Origin: an uncultured Clostridia bacterium
GTDB taxonomy: Bacteria; Bacillota; Clostridia; Oscillospirales; Oscillospiraceae
NCBI GenBank assembly: GCA_947165595.1
Contig: CAMVAV010000002.1
Location: 1 to 64,000, forward strand
DNA length: 64,000 nucleotides
Direction of reading: 5' to 3'
The notes below the pieces were generated by a model, which saw only the letters and a program-made list of their open reading frames with translations, ran no database searches and was not told the DNA's origin. This document shows, piece after piece, positions 35,257 to 43,045 of the stretch (within the stretch, counting starts at the first letter, position 1; each line of letters begins with the position of its first letter). The position numbers were made by a program, and so were the translations under genes.

Positions 35257-36866
35257 ACGCTCTCCTCCGGTCCCGCATAGTGCAGGCACAGCATCGTGAT
35301 GTCATCGAACTGCACCGCGTCGCCGACGAACTCGTCGATGGCCTGCTTGACCGATTGCAGCAGTTCTTTGGGCTTCGCGGCGGGATCGCGGTTCAGCGCC
35401 TCCGTCAATTTTTCCTCGCCGAAGAGCTTTTTATCCGCGTTCGTCGCCTCCGTCACGCCGTCCGTATAGACGAACAGGCAGTCGCCGGGGGCAAGCGTAA
35501 ACTCATGCTCGCGGAATTTCATGCCTCCCATCGTGGCAAGCGCGGGCGAATGACGGTACTTCACCAGCTCGAACGTCCCGTCTCCGCGGCGCACGGCGGG
35601 ATGCTCGTGTCCGGCGTTCGCCGCCATGCCCTTGCCGGTGCTGAGCTCCAAAATCGCGAGCCAGACCGTCACGAACAGCTCCGCCTCGTTGCCCTCGCTA
35701 AGCTGCTCGTTCACGTCGTGCAAAATCCCGGCGGGCGTGCCGCCCATCTGCGCGCGGTTCTTGATGAGCGTCTTGGCAATGACCATAAAGAGCGCCGCCG
35801 GCACGCCCTTGCCGGACACGTCCGCGATCACCATGGCAAGGTGGTCGTCGTCAATGAGGAAGAAGTCGTAAAAGTCGCCGCCGACCTCCTTCGCCGGCGT
35901 CATGCTGGCGTAGAGGTCCAACTCTTTGCGGTCGGGGAACGGCGGGAAAATGCGCGGCAGCATGTCCGCCTGGATCTTCGTGGCGACGTTCAGCTCCGCG
36001 CCGATACGCTCCTTCTCCGCCGTGACGCGCTCGACCTCCGCGGTGTACGCGTCGATGCGCCGCGTCATCTCCGCGAACGACCCCGCCAGCCATTGCAGCT
36101 CGTCGTCGTACCGCAGCTTCGGCTCCGCGATCGCCTGATTCGCATAGGAATTCACCAGCGACGTCAACTGTCCCACTGGCTCCGAAACGTTCCGCCGGAG
36201 GATCAGGATATCGAGCGCCAATACGGCGAAAATGCACAGCAGCAGCACGCCCACGATCCGCAGCGCGTGCGCGCGCACCACCGCGTTCAGATTGGAAAGC
36301 GAGCAGTCCGCCTCGACTATGCCGACCACGCGGCCCGACGAGTCAAAGACCGGCGCCCACGCGCTCACCGACGCGCCGTACCCGACGTCCTGGCCCAGGA
36401 TCAGCTCCGTCGAGGCGCGCCCTGCCTCGATATCCGGCAAAAGGTGCTCGTACTCCGTCGCTTCGTACTCATAGACATCGCCGAGGCTGCAGATCTGGCT
36501 CATGTCATCGCCCTCCGCGAAGCCCTCCACGACGTAGATGAAGCGGTCCTGCTCCGGATACGCGAGATACACATATTGTATCCCCGTAAACTTTGACTTC
36601 ACCCGGTCAAATTCACTCTTGAGCCAATCGTAGTACTCGTCCGTTTCGCCTGTTATTACATAATTCTCCACCTTGTCGCCGTCAACCTCGGCGGCAAGGC
36701 TGCGGGCAAGGTCCTGCGCCTTCTCGCTGTAAAGGTTCAGATAGGTGGCGCGCAGCGCAAGATAGCTGATACTCGTCACCAGCACCGCCATGAGCGCCAT
36801 CAGCACCGCCAGCTGCACCGTAATGCGCTGGCTCAGCGATTTCCGCGTTTTTTTCTGCTCCTCCAT
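35253..36866 (-). CDS. RsbU-like membrane PP2C (SpoIIE) phosphatase
   Basis: A 537-residue protein. An N-terminal helix (LAVLMALMAVLVTSISYLAL), an extracytoplasmic CACHE-like sensor (IQYVYLAYPEQDRFIYVV), a second helix (LLLCIFAVLALDILIL), a HAMP domain, a short coiled coil (VERVTAEKERIGAELNVA) and a SpoIIE-type phosphatase domain. The phosphatase motifs are TPAKEVGGDFYDFFLI, MVIADVSGKGVPAALFM, AANAGHEHPAV, FVYTDGVTEATN and DDITMLCL, with the metal-binding aspartates in place. It should dephosphorylate the RsbV-like protein encoded just upstream, in response to an outside signal. Confidence 0.9.
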   Translation of the reverse strand: MEEQKKTRKSLSQRITVQLAVLMALMAVLVTSISYLALRATYLNLYSEKAQDLARSLAAEVDGDKVENYVITGETDEYYDWLKSEFDRVKSKFTGIQYVYLAYPEQDRFIYVVEGFAEGDDMSQICSLGDVYEYEATEYEHLLPDIEAGRASTELILGQDVGYGASVSAWAPVFDSSGRVVGIVEADCSLSNLNAVVRAHALRIVGVLLLCIFAVLALDILILRRNVSEPVGQLTSLVNSYANQAIAEPKLRYDDELQWLAGSFAEMTRRIDAYTAEVERVTAEKERIGAELNVATKIQADMLPRIFPPFPDRKELDLYASMTPAKEVGGDFYDFFLIDDDHLAMVIADVSGKGVPAALFMVIAKTLIKNRAQMGGTPAGILHDVNEQLSEGNEAELFVTVWLAILELSTGKGMAANAGHEHPAVRRGDGTFELVKYRHSPALATMGGMKFREHEFTLAPGDCLFVYTDGVTEATNADKKLFGEEKLTEALNRDPAAKPKELLQSVKQAIDEFVGDAVQFDDITMLCLHYAGPEESV

Positions 36867-36870
36867 GCGC

Positions 36871-37167
36871 TCACTCGATCGTCAGGATATCCGAAAAGCC
36901 GGTCACCTCGAAAATATCCATCAAACTGCTGTCGGCGTTGCGGATAACCATGCTCCCCTGCTTGCTCATCACCTTATGCGCCGAAAGCAGCACGCGAAGT
37001 CCCGCGGAGGAGATGTACTCCAGCTTCGCGAGGTCAAAGATGAGCTCCGTCACGCCGTCCAGCGCGGTGTGCAGCTCGCCCTCCAGCTGCGGCGCGGTGG
37101 TGGTGTCGAGCCGTCCCTCCAGCGCCACGGTCAGCTTGCTTCCGTCCTTGTTCTGCTTGATCGTCAT
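36871..37167 (-). CDS. RsbV-like STAS anti-sigma factor antagonist
   Basis: A 98-residue STAS protein. LEYISSAGLRVLLSAHK contains the phosphorylatable serine (S54) of the partner-switch family. GGGAGGT precedes the ATG. It is followed four bases later by the RsbU-like phosphatase gene, the classic arrangement of antagonist, phosphatase and kinase. When dephosphorylated it should bind the RsbW-like kinase. Confidence 0.9.
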   Translation of the reverse strand: MTIKQNKDGSKLTVALEGRLDTTTAPQLEGELHTALDGVTELIFDLAKLEYISSAGLRVLLSAHKVMSKQGSMVIRNADSSLMDIFEVTGFSDILTIE

Positions 37168-37203
37168 TGTCTGTACCTCCCATATGTTTTTATTGGTTCC
37201 TGT

Positions 37204-37375
37204 TTACACCTGGTTCGCCCGCTTGCAGCCCGGCGCGATCGCGCGCTCCGGGCAGGCCGGCATACACAGGTGACAGCCCACGCATTTGCTCGCGGCGGAA
37301 TTCGGGGCCGGCGGCCGTGTCGCGCTTCGGCACGTCCGTCGTCTTGCCGGCGGAGGAGAGCGCGAGCCCTCTCAC
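37204..37375 (-). pseudogene. Ferredoxin-motif remnant between VanX-like and RsbV genes
   Basis: In one minus-strand frame, 37204-37284 reads KCVGCHLCMPACPERAI followed by a short tail and stop: a near-perfect [4Fe-4S] cysteine pattern (CxxCxxCxxxCP). A possible upstream part (DVPKRDTAAGPEFRREQ) lies in another frame, so a frameshift would be needed to join them. No start codon is credible for the cysteine frame. I read it as the C-terminal scrap of an iron-sulfur protein; chance is possible because it is short. Confidence 0.4.
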
Positions 37376-38031
37376 CTCCGCAAATAGCTCGCAGACACCG
37401 GGAAATTAAAATAGGTATTGGGGTACGGCTCGTTTTCGAGCGCAAAGTGCCACCACTCACAGTCGATCGGCACAAAGCCGTTGCGTGTCATAACGCGCTG
37501 CAGGAGCATGCGGTTGTTGTACTGCTCCTCCGTGACCTCCCGGCAGTCCGGGTGGGACACCTCGCCGAAGAAGTCGAAGGGGCTGCCCATGTCCAGTTCC
37601 TTCCCGGTCTTCATGTCCAGCAGCGTCAGATCGACCGCGCTGCCGCGGCTGTGGCTGGACTGCCTGGCAATATAGCCTCTGGCGAACAGCTCCTGCTTCG
37701 GGAGCTCCGGATAGAAGTACGGCTTCATGCGCACGTCCTGATCCTCAATGCCCCAGAGCACGAAGTGCCTGACCGCGCAGGCGGGGCGATAGGCGTCGAA
37801 CACCTTGAGCCGGTACCCCTGCACGATCATCTCGCTGCCGGCGCTCTTGAGCGCTCTTGCCGCCTCGACCGTCAGCAGCGCGCAGGGCTCCTCATAGCCG
37901 TCGATCCGCTCGCCGACGAAGTTATAGGTGGAGTAATATCGGATCTCCTGCACGATGTGCGGCACATAGTCCGATAAAAGCACGAAGCCAGACGGGTCCA
38001 TCGTCACATCGTTCTTATTCTCGCTTCGCAT
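37372..38031 (-). CDS. VanX-like D-alanyl-D-alanine dipeptidase (peptidase M15D)
   Basis: A 219-residue zinc peptidase. The zinc motif SSHSRGSAVDL gives the His and Asp ligands (SxHxxGxAxD), and DCEWWHF supplies the catalytic Glu and third His (ExxH). VFDAYRP carries the substrate-binding arginine. The family hydrolyses D-Ala-D-Ala in wall turnover or, with partner genes, glycopeptide resistance. No vanH/vanA-type genes are near, so ordinary wall turnover is more likely. AGGAGG sets the ATG at 38031. No signal peptide is seen, so it is probably cytoplasmic. Confidence 0.9.
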   Translation of the reverse strand: MRSENKNDVTMDPSGFVLLSDYVPHIVQEIRYYSTYNFVGERIDGYEEPCALLTVEAARALKSAGSEMIVQGYRLKVFDAYRPACAVRHFVLWGIEDQDVRMKPYFYPELPKQELFARGYIARQSSHSRGSAVDLTLLDMKTGKELDMGSPFDFFGEVSHPDCREVTEEQYNNRMLLQRVMTRNGFVPIDCEWWHFALENEPYPNTYFNFPVSASYLRR

Positions 38032-38067
38032 CGCACCGTCCTCCTGTTTTCTCCGCGCGGCGGCGCT

Positions 38068-39552
38068 TTACTTCCTGGTCACGCCCTCGCCGTAGATGGT
38101 CGTCCAGTCGTTCTTCATGGAGACGGGGATCCAGCCGTACTTCTCGCAGGACTGGCGCATGCTCTCCGCCTTATCCAGATTGCCGTTCTCGCGGACGAGG
38201 TCGTCGCAGCAGAGCATGAACGCCGCGCTGCGGTGGGGGTTGTTGTAAAGGACGTAGTTCGCCATGCTGGCGTCGCCGCCGCTGTTGCCGAAGGAGAGGA
38301 CGGGCTGCTGGCCGATCTCCTGCACGATGACGCCGACCTTGTTCATTTTCAGGTTCTTGATGATGAACTCGCCGCCGAGCACCGTCTCGTCCTCACGGCT
38401 GAAGACATAGCTCAGGTTGTCCGTATCGCCCTGGTGGGAGGCCACCACCGTCTCGTCGGAGCCGATGACCTGCGCCGGGGGAATGTCCAGCACACCCTCG
38501 ACGATCACGCGCGCAATGAAGCGGTCCGTGCCGCTGACGATATACACGGTAAAGTCGTTCGCCTGCAGGAACTCGACGACCTGCAGCATGGGCTTGTAGA
38601 ACCCCTCCGCGCGCGTCATGTTGGTATAGCCGGGCATGGGCTGCTTCTTGAATTCCCGGATATAGTCGCTGAATTCCCCGACGCTCATGCCGGCAAACGC
38701 GGAGGCGACCGCCTTGCCGTGGTCAATATCCAGTCCCTTTGCCGCCACGCCGGTCTCGTTCATGGTCTGGATTTTCTCCGCGACCTCCCGCTCAAACGCG
38801 GACGCCTTATCCTTGTAGTCGGGGTCCTCCGTCACGCGGTATTTGAGCAGCGTATAGTCGTAATAATTGGGGTCGGTCTCGTTGAGCAGCGTACCGTCCA
38901 TATCAAACACGGCGATGCGGTCCTCCACGGGGATGTAGTCCGTGCCGCTCCGGTCGGTGATCGCGGCCATGTACTCCACCAGCGCGGTCTTCGGCTGCGC
39001 GTTTTCCGTCCACGCGCTCAGGAGGTCGGCGTGAATCCGCAGCACGCCGAAGCGCTCCAGCGCCGCGGCAAGCTCCTGCTGCGTGACGGTGCCCCACGCG
39101 TCCGGGCTCCCGTCGTCCGCCTCGCGCAAAACGCCGTTGCTGACCGCCCAATGCAGCGCGCTCACCGCCCAGCCGGGCATGTCGCTGCGGACAAGGATGC
39201 CGGTGTTTTCGCCCATCGAGACATCCATGCCGAGGTGCTGCGCCCAGCGGTAGAGCATGCAGGCAAGCTCCGCGCGCGTGACGGCCTGCGCGCCGTTGAA
39301 GCATCCGTTCTCGTCGCCGTTCGCGATCCCCGCGCCCTTCGCCCAGACGGCGGCGTTCGCATACTCCGTACCCGCCGCGTCCGGGAACGCGACCGGCTGG
39401 ATCACCGCGGGCTCCCCCTCGCGCTCATAGAGCGTCCGGATCACGGTCCCGCGGTCCACGGGAGCGGCGGAGCCGCTTTCCGCCCGTGTGGGCACCGCAA
39501 CAAGGCTCAGGAACAGAGCCAGCGTCAGAAGCAGGCTGCCAATTCTTTTCAT
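38068..39552 (-). CDS. Secreted HAD-family phosphatase with N-terminal SLH-like domains
   Basis: A 494-residue protein. The signal peptide is LLLTLALFLSLVAVPTRA. Residues about 50-175 hold two SLH-type units (ANAAVWAKGAGIANGDENG and VSALHWAVSNGVL) for cell-wall attachment. A HAD phosphatase domain follows: motif I FDMDGTLLNE with D217/D219, motif II IVSGTDR, the lysine region IIKNLKM and motif III LSFGNSGGDASM. It probably removes phosphate from an exported substrate at the cell surface. The combination of SLH with HAD is uncommon. It lies 36 bp upstream of the vanX-like gene on the same strand. Confidence 0.85.
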   Translation of the reverse strand: MKRIGSLLLTLALFLSLVAVPTRAESGSAAPVDRGTVIRTLYEREGEPAVIQPVAFPDAAGTEYANAAVWAKGAGIANGDENGCFNGAQAVTRAELACMLYRWAQHLGMDVSMGENTGILVRSDMPGWAVSALHWAVSNGVLREADDGSPDAWGTVTQQELAAALERFGVLRIHADLLSAWTENAQPKTALVEYMAAITDRSGTDYIPVEDRIAVFDMDGTLLNETDPNYYDYTLLKYRVTEDPDYKDKASAFEREVAEKIQTMNETGVAAKGLDIDHGKAVASAFAGMSVGEFSDYIREFKKQPMPGYTNMTRAEGFYKPMLQVVEFLQANDFTVYIVSGTDRFIARVIVEGVLDIPPAQVIGSDETVVASHQGDTDNLSYVFSREDETVLGGEFIIKNLKMNKVGVIVQEIGQQPVLSFGNSGGDASMANYVLYNNPHRSAAFMLCCDDLVRENGNLDKAESMRQSCEKYGWIPVSMKNDWTTIYGEGVTRK

Positions 39553-39720
39553 CTCTCGGTCCTCCCCGGTTCTTTGATACGCTTCGCTTCCGGTCGGACG
39601 CCGCGCCGTCCGCCGGCCTACGGCATCCTGTTGGCATTATACATCATTTGTACCGACAAAATCCAGACATATTTTCACATTTTTTTGAGACGCCGCGCCG
39701 TCCGTACGCGGCGCTTCCCG

Positions 39721-42321
39721 TCAATCGTAGTGCTTCCTCCGAAGACGCTTTTCGAAATCCTCCGTCGGCAGCGGCTTGTCGAACAGATAGCCCTGCACCA
39801 TGTTGATGTTGACGCTCTTGAGGAACTCGACCTGTTCGCGGCTTTCCACGCCCTCCGTGATAATGCTCATGTCCAGCTCCTTCGCCATTTTCGCGATGTT
39901 CGACACGACCACGCTGTCGCGCCTGGTGTCCGTATGTCCGTCGATGAAGGACTTGTCCAGCTTGAGGACGTCGGCAGGATAATCCCGCAGGAGGTTCAAA
40001 GAGGAATAGCCCGTTCCGAAGTCGTCGATCGCCATGGCGATATCCGCCGCGTGCATCTCGGTGATGAACCGGCTGAGCCGGTCGTTTTCCTGCTCGCTCG
40101 TGGTCTCCGTCAGCTCCACCTCGATGTACCGCTTCGGGATATCGTACTTCTCGAGGATTCTCTTGATGTGCTCGGAAAACCCGGGATCGAACAGATTCAT
40201 GCGGGAGAAGTTGGTGGAGATGCGCACCGGCTCGATCCCCTCGTCGAGCCATCTGCGGATATCCCGGCAGACCTGCTCAAAGATGCAGAAATCGAGCGTG
40301 CAGATGCTCTCGTCGGTCTCCAGCACGGGGATGAACTCGCCCGGCGTGATCATTTTGCCGTCCCGTATCCATCGCACCAGCGCCTCCGCGCCGGCGAGCA
40401 TATTCGCGTCGGTATTGACCTTGGGCTGATAGTACGGTCTGAATTCGCCCTTCTCGACCGCGTTGGAAAACATGGAGAGGATCTGCTTGCGATGGATCGC
40501 CTTGCTGTGCATCTCCGGCGTGACGAACACATACGGCAGGTGCTTTTCGTTCCTTGCGACATTCAGCGCCGTGGCGCACCGGCCCAGAATCCCCTCGCTG
40601 TCCATCTCCGTGTCGTCGATGTCGAGGCAGCCCGCCACCGCCTTGAGGGACACCATTTCCTCCTGCCCCTCGAACACGGCGGGGATCTTCACGCCCTCCG
40701 TCAGCATCAGCACGGCCTCCGTCTTTTCCTTGCGGACCATCAGGAGGAAATTGTCCGCGGACAGGCGGCCCGCGCACTCGTCGTCGTCGACATAGGACAG
40801 CAGATGCTCCGCATAGCGAATGATGATGTGATCCGCCTCCTGCTTGCCATACCTTTTGTTGACAAGGCCGAAGTTCTTCAGGTTCAGATAGAAGGCGTTG
40901 TACTTTGTAAGCGTATCCGCCGTTCTGAGCCCGTTGATATAAGTCCGGAAGCCCGCCGCGTTCGGCAGTCCGGTCATCACGTCCGTCTCCGCCGCCTTCA
41001 GCACGACCATGTCCTTGAGATAGTGGATGCAGTTGTCCTTGTGGTTGAAGCCGTTGTGTATGGCGACCGCCATTTCCTCGCAGGAATCGTACCCGCAGCA
41101 GGAGCAGTTGATGCGGCGGGACGCCTCGTCGAGCTTGTTCATCTCGAGGAAGATCATGTCCAGCTCCTCGGCGTCAGGGATGCGCAGGACGCACTGCTTC
41201 GACAGGTCCGTATACGCGCGCAGATAATCCTCCGGCTTCAAATGCGAGAACTGCTCGTTCAGGCAGCTCAGCCTCTCCTCCGGCGTCGCGAATCTGGACC
41301 ACGCGCTGCCCTCGGTGTTCTTTTTGACTTTCTCCTGAATGTCGTGAAGGCTGTACAGCGCGTCGTCGGTGGCGGAGAGCGCCTCCTCCGTGCCGGTCCC
41401 GCAGATGCAGCCCTTTTCGCAGTTGAGCGCGTCCACGAACAAAAACGGCGTCTTTCCGTCACGCAGGCGGTCCTTGTTGTGCTGCAGATAGTGATAGAGC
41501 CTCTTCTCTCCCTCCACCTGACGGACAAACGCGTCGCTGCCGAGAAGCCACAGGACGTTATCCCGCAGGCCGCCCGGCATGGGATAGATCGAGCCCAGGC
41601 CGTATTCGATCTCGTCCGTGCAGGGCTCGCCGTACACATGGTGCGCCTCGACATACTCCATCAGATGCGCGAAGGTCACGTTGTACTGGACGAGGCCGCG
41701 GTTGTTGGGATCGTCGATCTCCAGCTTTTTGGCGATGCAGGGGCTGATAAAGGCAAATTTATCGGTGATGCCGAGCTCCCGCCTCGCGTAGATCGCCGCG
41801 CACATCAGCGGGCTCTGGACGGGGAAAAGCTTCGGGAGCAGCTCGGGGAGGTATCGCTCGATGTAGCCGACGACGGCCGGGCAGGGCTGCGAGATGCCGC
41901 CCGTAAAATCATGCTGCCGGATGTAGTTGATATATCCCCACGTGGTGATATCCGCCCCGAAGGACACGCTGATCATCCGGTTGGCGCCGAGCGCCTTCAG
42001 ACCGCCCAGGACCCTCGCGTAGGTATCCGGATAGTTCGCGGGAAAGGCCGGCGCGATCAGAAGCGATATCCTCTCCCCGTTTTTCAGGTCGTTGAAAAAG
42101 CGCTCCGTATCGTCCCGAAAATCGCGCGCGCCGTGCTCGCAGACGTCGAAGCAGGCGCCGCAGGCAACGCAGAGGCTCCCGTCCACCTCGATCCTCGATA
42201 CGCCGTTCTCATCGGGCTGCGTCGACACGCAGGCGCCGATGCAGCTGCAAGCGCGGATGCACTTGTTGCAGCCGATACACTTGTCATTGGTATAGACAAG
42301 CCCCTCTTTCATCTCTCTCAT
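39721..42321 (-). CDS. [FeFe]-hydrogenase-like sensor fused to degenerate GGDEF and intact EAL domain
   Basis: An 866-residue protein; the ATG at 42319-42321 follows AAGGAG. Residues 14-65 carry two ferredoxin clusters (CIGCNKCIRACSCIGAC, CVACGACFDVC). Residues about 85-340 are a hydrogenase H-domain: C147 in QPCPAVV (L1), C195 in ISPCIAKKLE (L2), and C301/C305 in LNCEKGCICGTG (L3), so all four H-cluster cysteines are present. The neighbouring proton-path Cys of TSCCP is Pro. A PF04060-like FeS unit (NCSCCGYDSCEEM) is at 405-431. The GGDEF fold (about 440-600) has lost its signature (RLSADNF). The EAL domain (about 610-855) is complete: AEALVR, NFSRMNL, ELTET, IDDFGTGYSSL, LKLDKSF, TEGVES, VQGYLFDKP. 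Inferred role: H2 or redox-controlled c-di-GMP hydrolysis. Confidence 0.9.
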   Translation of the reverse strand: MREMKEGLVYTNDKCIGCNKCIRACSCIGACVSTQPDENGVSRIEVDGSLCVACGACFDVCEHGARDFRDDTERFFNDLKNGERISLLIAPAFPANYPDTYARVLGGLKALGANRMISVSFGADITTWGYINYIRQHDFTGGISQPCPAVVGYIERYLPELLPKLFPVQSPLMCAAIYARRELGITDKFAFISPCIAKKLEIDDPNNRGLVQYNVTFAHLMEYVEAHHVYGEPCTDEIEYGLGSIYPMPGGLRDNVLWLLGSDAFVRQVEGEKRLYHYLQHNKDRLRDGKTPFLFVDALNCEKGCICGTGTEEALSATDDALYSLHDIQEKVKKNTEGSAWSRFATPEERLSCLNEQFSHLKPEDYLRAYTDLSKQCVLRIPDAEELDMIFLEMNKLDEASRRINCSCCGYDSCEEMAVAIHNGFNHKDNCIHYLKDMVVLKAAETDVMTGLPNAAGFRTYINGLRTADTLTKYNAFYLNLKNFGLVNKRYGKQEADHIIIRYAEHLLSYVDDDECAGRLSADNFLLMVRKEKTEAVLMLTEGVKIPAVFEGQEEMVSLKAVAGCLDIDDTEMDSEGILGRCATALNVARNEKHLPYVFVTPEMHSKAIHRKQILSMFSNAVEKGEFRPYYQPKVNTDANMLAGAEALVRWIRDGKMITPGEFIPVLETDESICTLDFCIFEQVCRDIRRWLDEGIEPVRISTNFSRMNLFDPGFSEHIKRILEKYDIPKRYIEVELTETTSEQENDRLSRFITEMHAADIAMAIDDFGTGYSSLNLLRDYPADVLKLDKSFIDGHTDTRRDSVVVSNIAKMAKELDMSIITEGVESREQVEFLKSVNINMVQGYLFDKPLPTEDFEKRLRRKHYD

Positions 42322-42543
42322 ACGAATCTCCTTCTGTCCGCCCACCGCGCGCCTTCGCCGGAGGCGCGGTCCGAAAGGAAAAGACCGCCAGCCGGACATC
42401 AGCGGCTTCAGCGGTCGTTCCTGTCCTGATCGTGTTCCTTCTCTGTCCGATTTGTCCCGCACGGGTCCGGCTCCGCCGCTTTCCGTAAAGCCGCGGAGCT
42501 TTTTCCGCCTGTCGGGCAGCGAGTCGGGCTGTCGTTCGGATCG
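42322..42543 (-). promoter_or_regulatory. Structured ~220-base leader of the hydrogenase-EAL gene
   Basis: From the promoter at 42550-42579 to the ATG there are about 220 untranslated bases. They contain a strong hairpin (AGCTCCGC with GCGGAGC and inner GCTTT/AAAGC, about 42473-42504), a GACCGC/GCGGTC hairpin followed by TTTTCCTTT (about 42378-42417) that resembles an attenuator, and an ACCGCGC/GCGCGGT hairpin nearer the start codon. No known riboswitch class could be assigned by eye. Confidence 0.5.
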
Positions 42544-42547
42544 TGCC

Positions 42548-42661
42548 TTATGATAACACGCCGGGTCCCCGTCTGTCAATGATGCCGCGCCGCCGCGGCA
42601 TTTTTCTTTTCCCGCCGAAGCGCGCGGCCGCCGCGGCGCGCATCAGTTTGTTCCGCATCAT
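42548..42661 (-). CDS. Small basic protein (37 residues), possible
   Basis: A short frame begins MMRNKLMRAAAAARFGGKRK and ends at 42548. Support is positional: AAGGAG (42670-42675) eight bases before the double ATG, and a good promoter (42692-42720) just upstream. The peptide is rich in Arg/Lys and Ala, has no membrane segment, and matches nothing I recognise. It may be a small regulator or leader peptide for the hydrogenase-EAL gene, or may not be translated. Confidence 0.4.
   Translation of the reverse strand: MMRNKLMRAAAAARFGGKRKMPRRRGIIDRRGPGVLS
42550..42579 (-). promoter_or_regulatory. Promoter of the hydrogenase-EAL gene
   Basis: A minus-strand TTGACA (42574-42579), 18 bases, TATCAT (42550-42555). 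The -10 overlaps the stop region of a small upstream reading frame. Confidence 0.7.
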
Positions 42662-42691
42662 CCGTGCATCTCCTTCGGTTTTGATACGCTT

Positions 42692-42720
42692 ATTGTAACC
42701 CGCCGCCCCATGTGTTGCAA
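42692..42720 (-). promoter_or_regulatory. Upstream promoter with palindrome over the -35
   Basis: A minus-strand TTGCAA (42715-42720), 17 bases, TACAAT (42692-42697). The -35 sits in the 10-base palindrome TGTTGCAACA (42713-42722), a possible operator. A 12-base direct repeat (GTAACCCGCCGC at 42695 and 42757) lies nearby. Nothing else is seen between 42723 and 42893. Confidence 0.55.
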
Positions 42721-42893
42721 CAATGGTTCGGCATTTTTCATTGCACGTTTTTTATCGTAACCCGCCGCGCGCCGGCGTCCCTCATGGTCGGGCGTGGCCG
42801 CAGTCCGCCTTTCCCGTCGCGCCTGTGAGGCAAGACGCAGGGAAATACCGCGGGTCCTTGCAATAAGACCGGTATTTTCATTGCCGCCCGCCC

Positions 42894-42922
42894 TTGCGCT
42901 TTGGGCGATCCTCCGCTATAAT
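42894..42922 (+). promoter_or_regulatory. Promoter of the lipoprotein gene
   Basis: TTGCGC (42894-42899), 17 bases, perfect TATAAT (42917-42922); the leader is about 115 bases. Confidence 0.7.
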
Positions 42923-43045
42923 CAGTATGTTGGGAGAGGCCGGAGACAGAGTGGACGCGCGGAGCGAAAAAAGCCGCCCTGCGGGACGGCGGAAGCTCCG
43001 GCGGGAAGGAAACGGCAGCATGGACTGCGAAACGGAGGCGGAATG

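Noticed and set aside
37372-38031. Glycopeptide-resistance cluster around the VanX-like gene
   Set aside because: No vanH, vanA/B-type ligase or VanRS genes lie nearby, so resistance is not supported.
38233-42429. A 1398-codon plus-strand frame
   Set aside because: Antisense to the SLH-HAD and hydrogenase-EAL genes, with the same shadow composition.
42322-42543. c-di-GMP-I (GEMM) riboswitch in the hydrogenase-EAL leader
   Set aside because: Hairpins are present, but I could not line up the conserved GEMM core or its tetraloop-receptor features.
42695-42768. 12-base direct repeat GTAACCCGCCGC, 62 bp apart
   Set aside because: Only two copies, GC-rich and with no element between them; not enough for an insertion scar.
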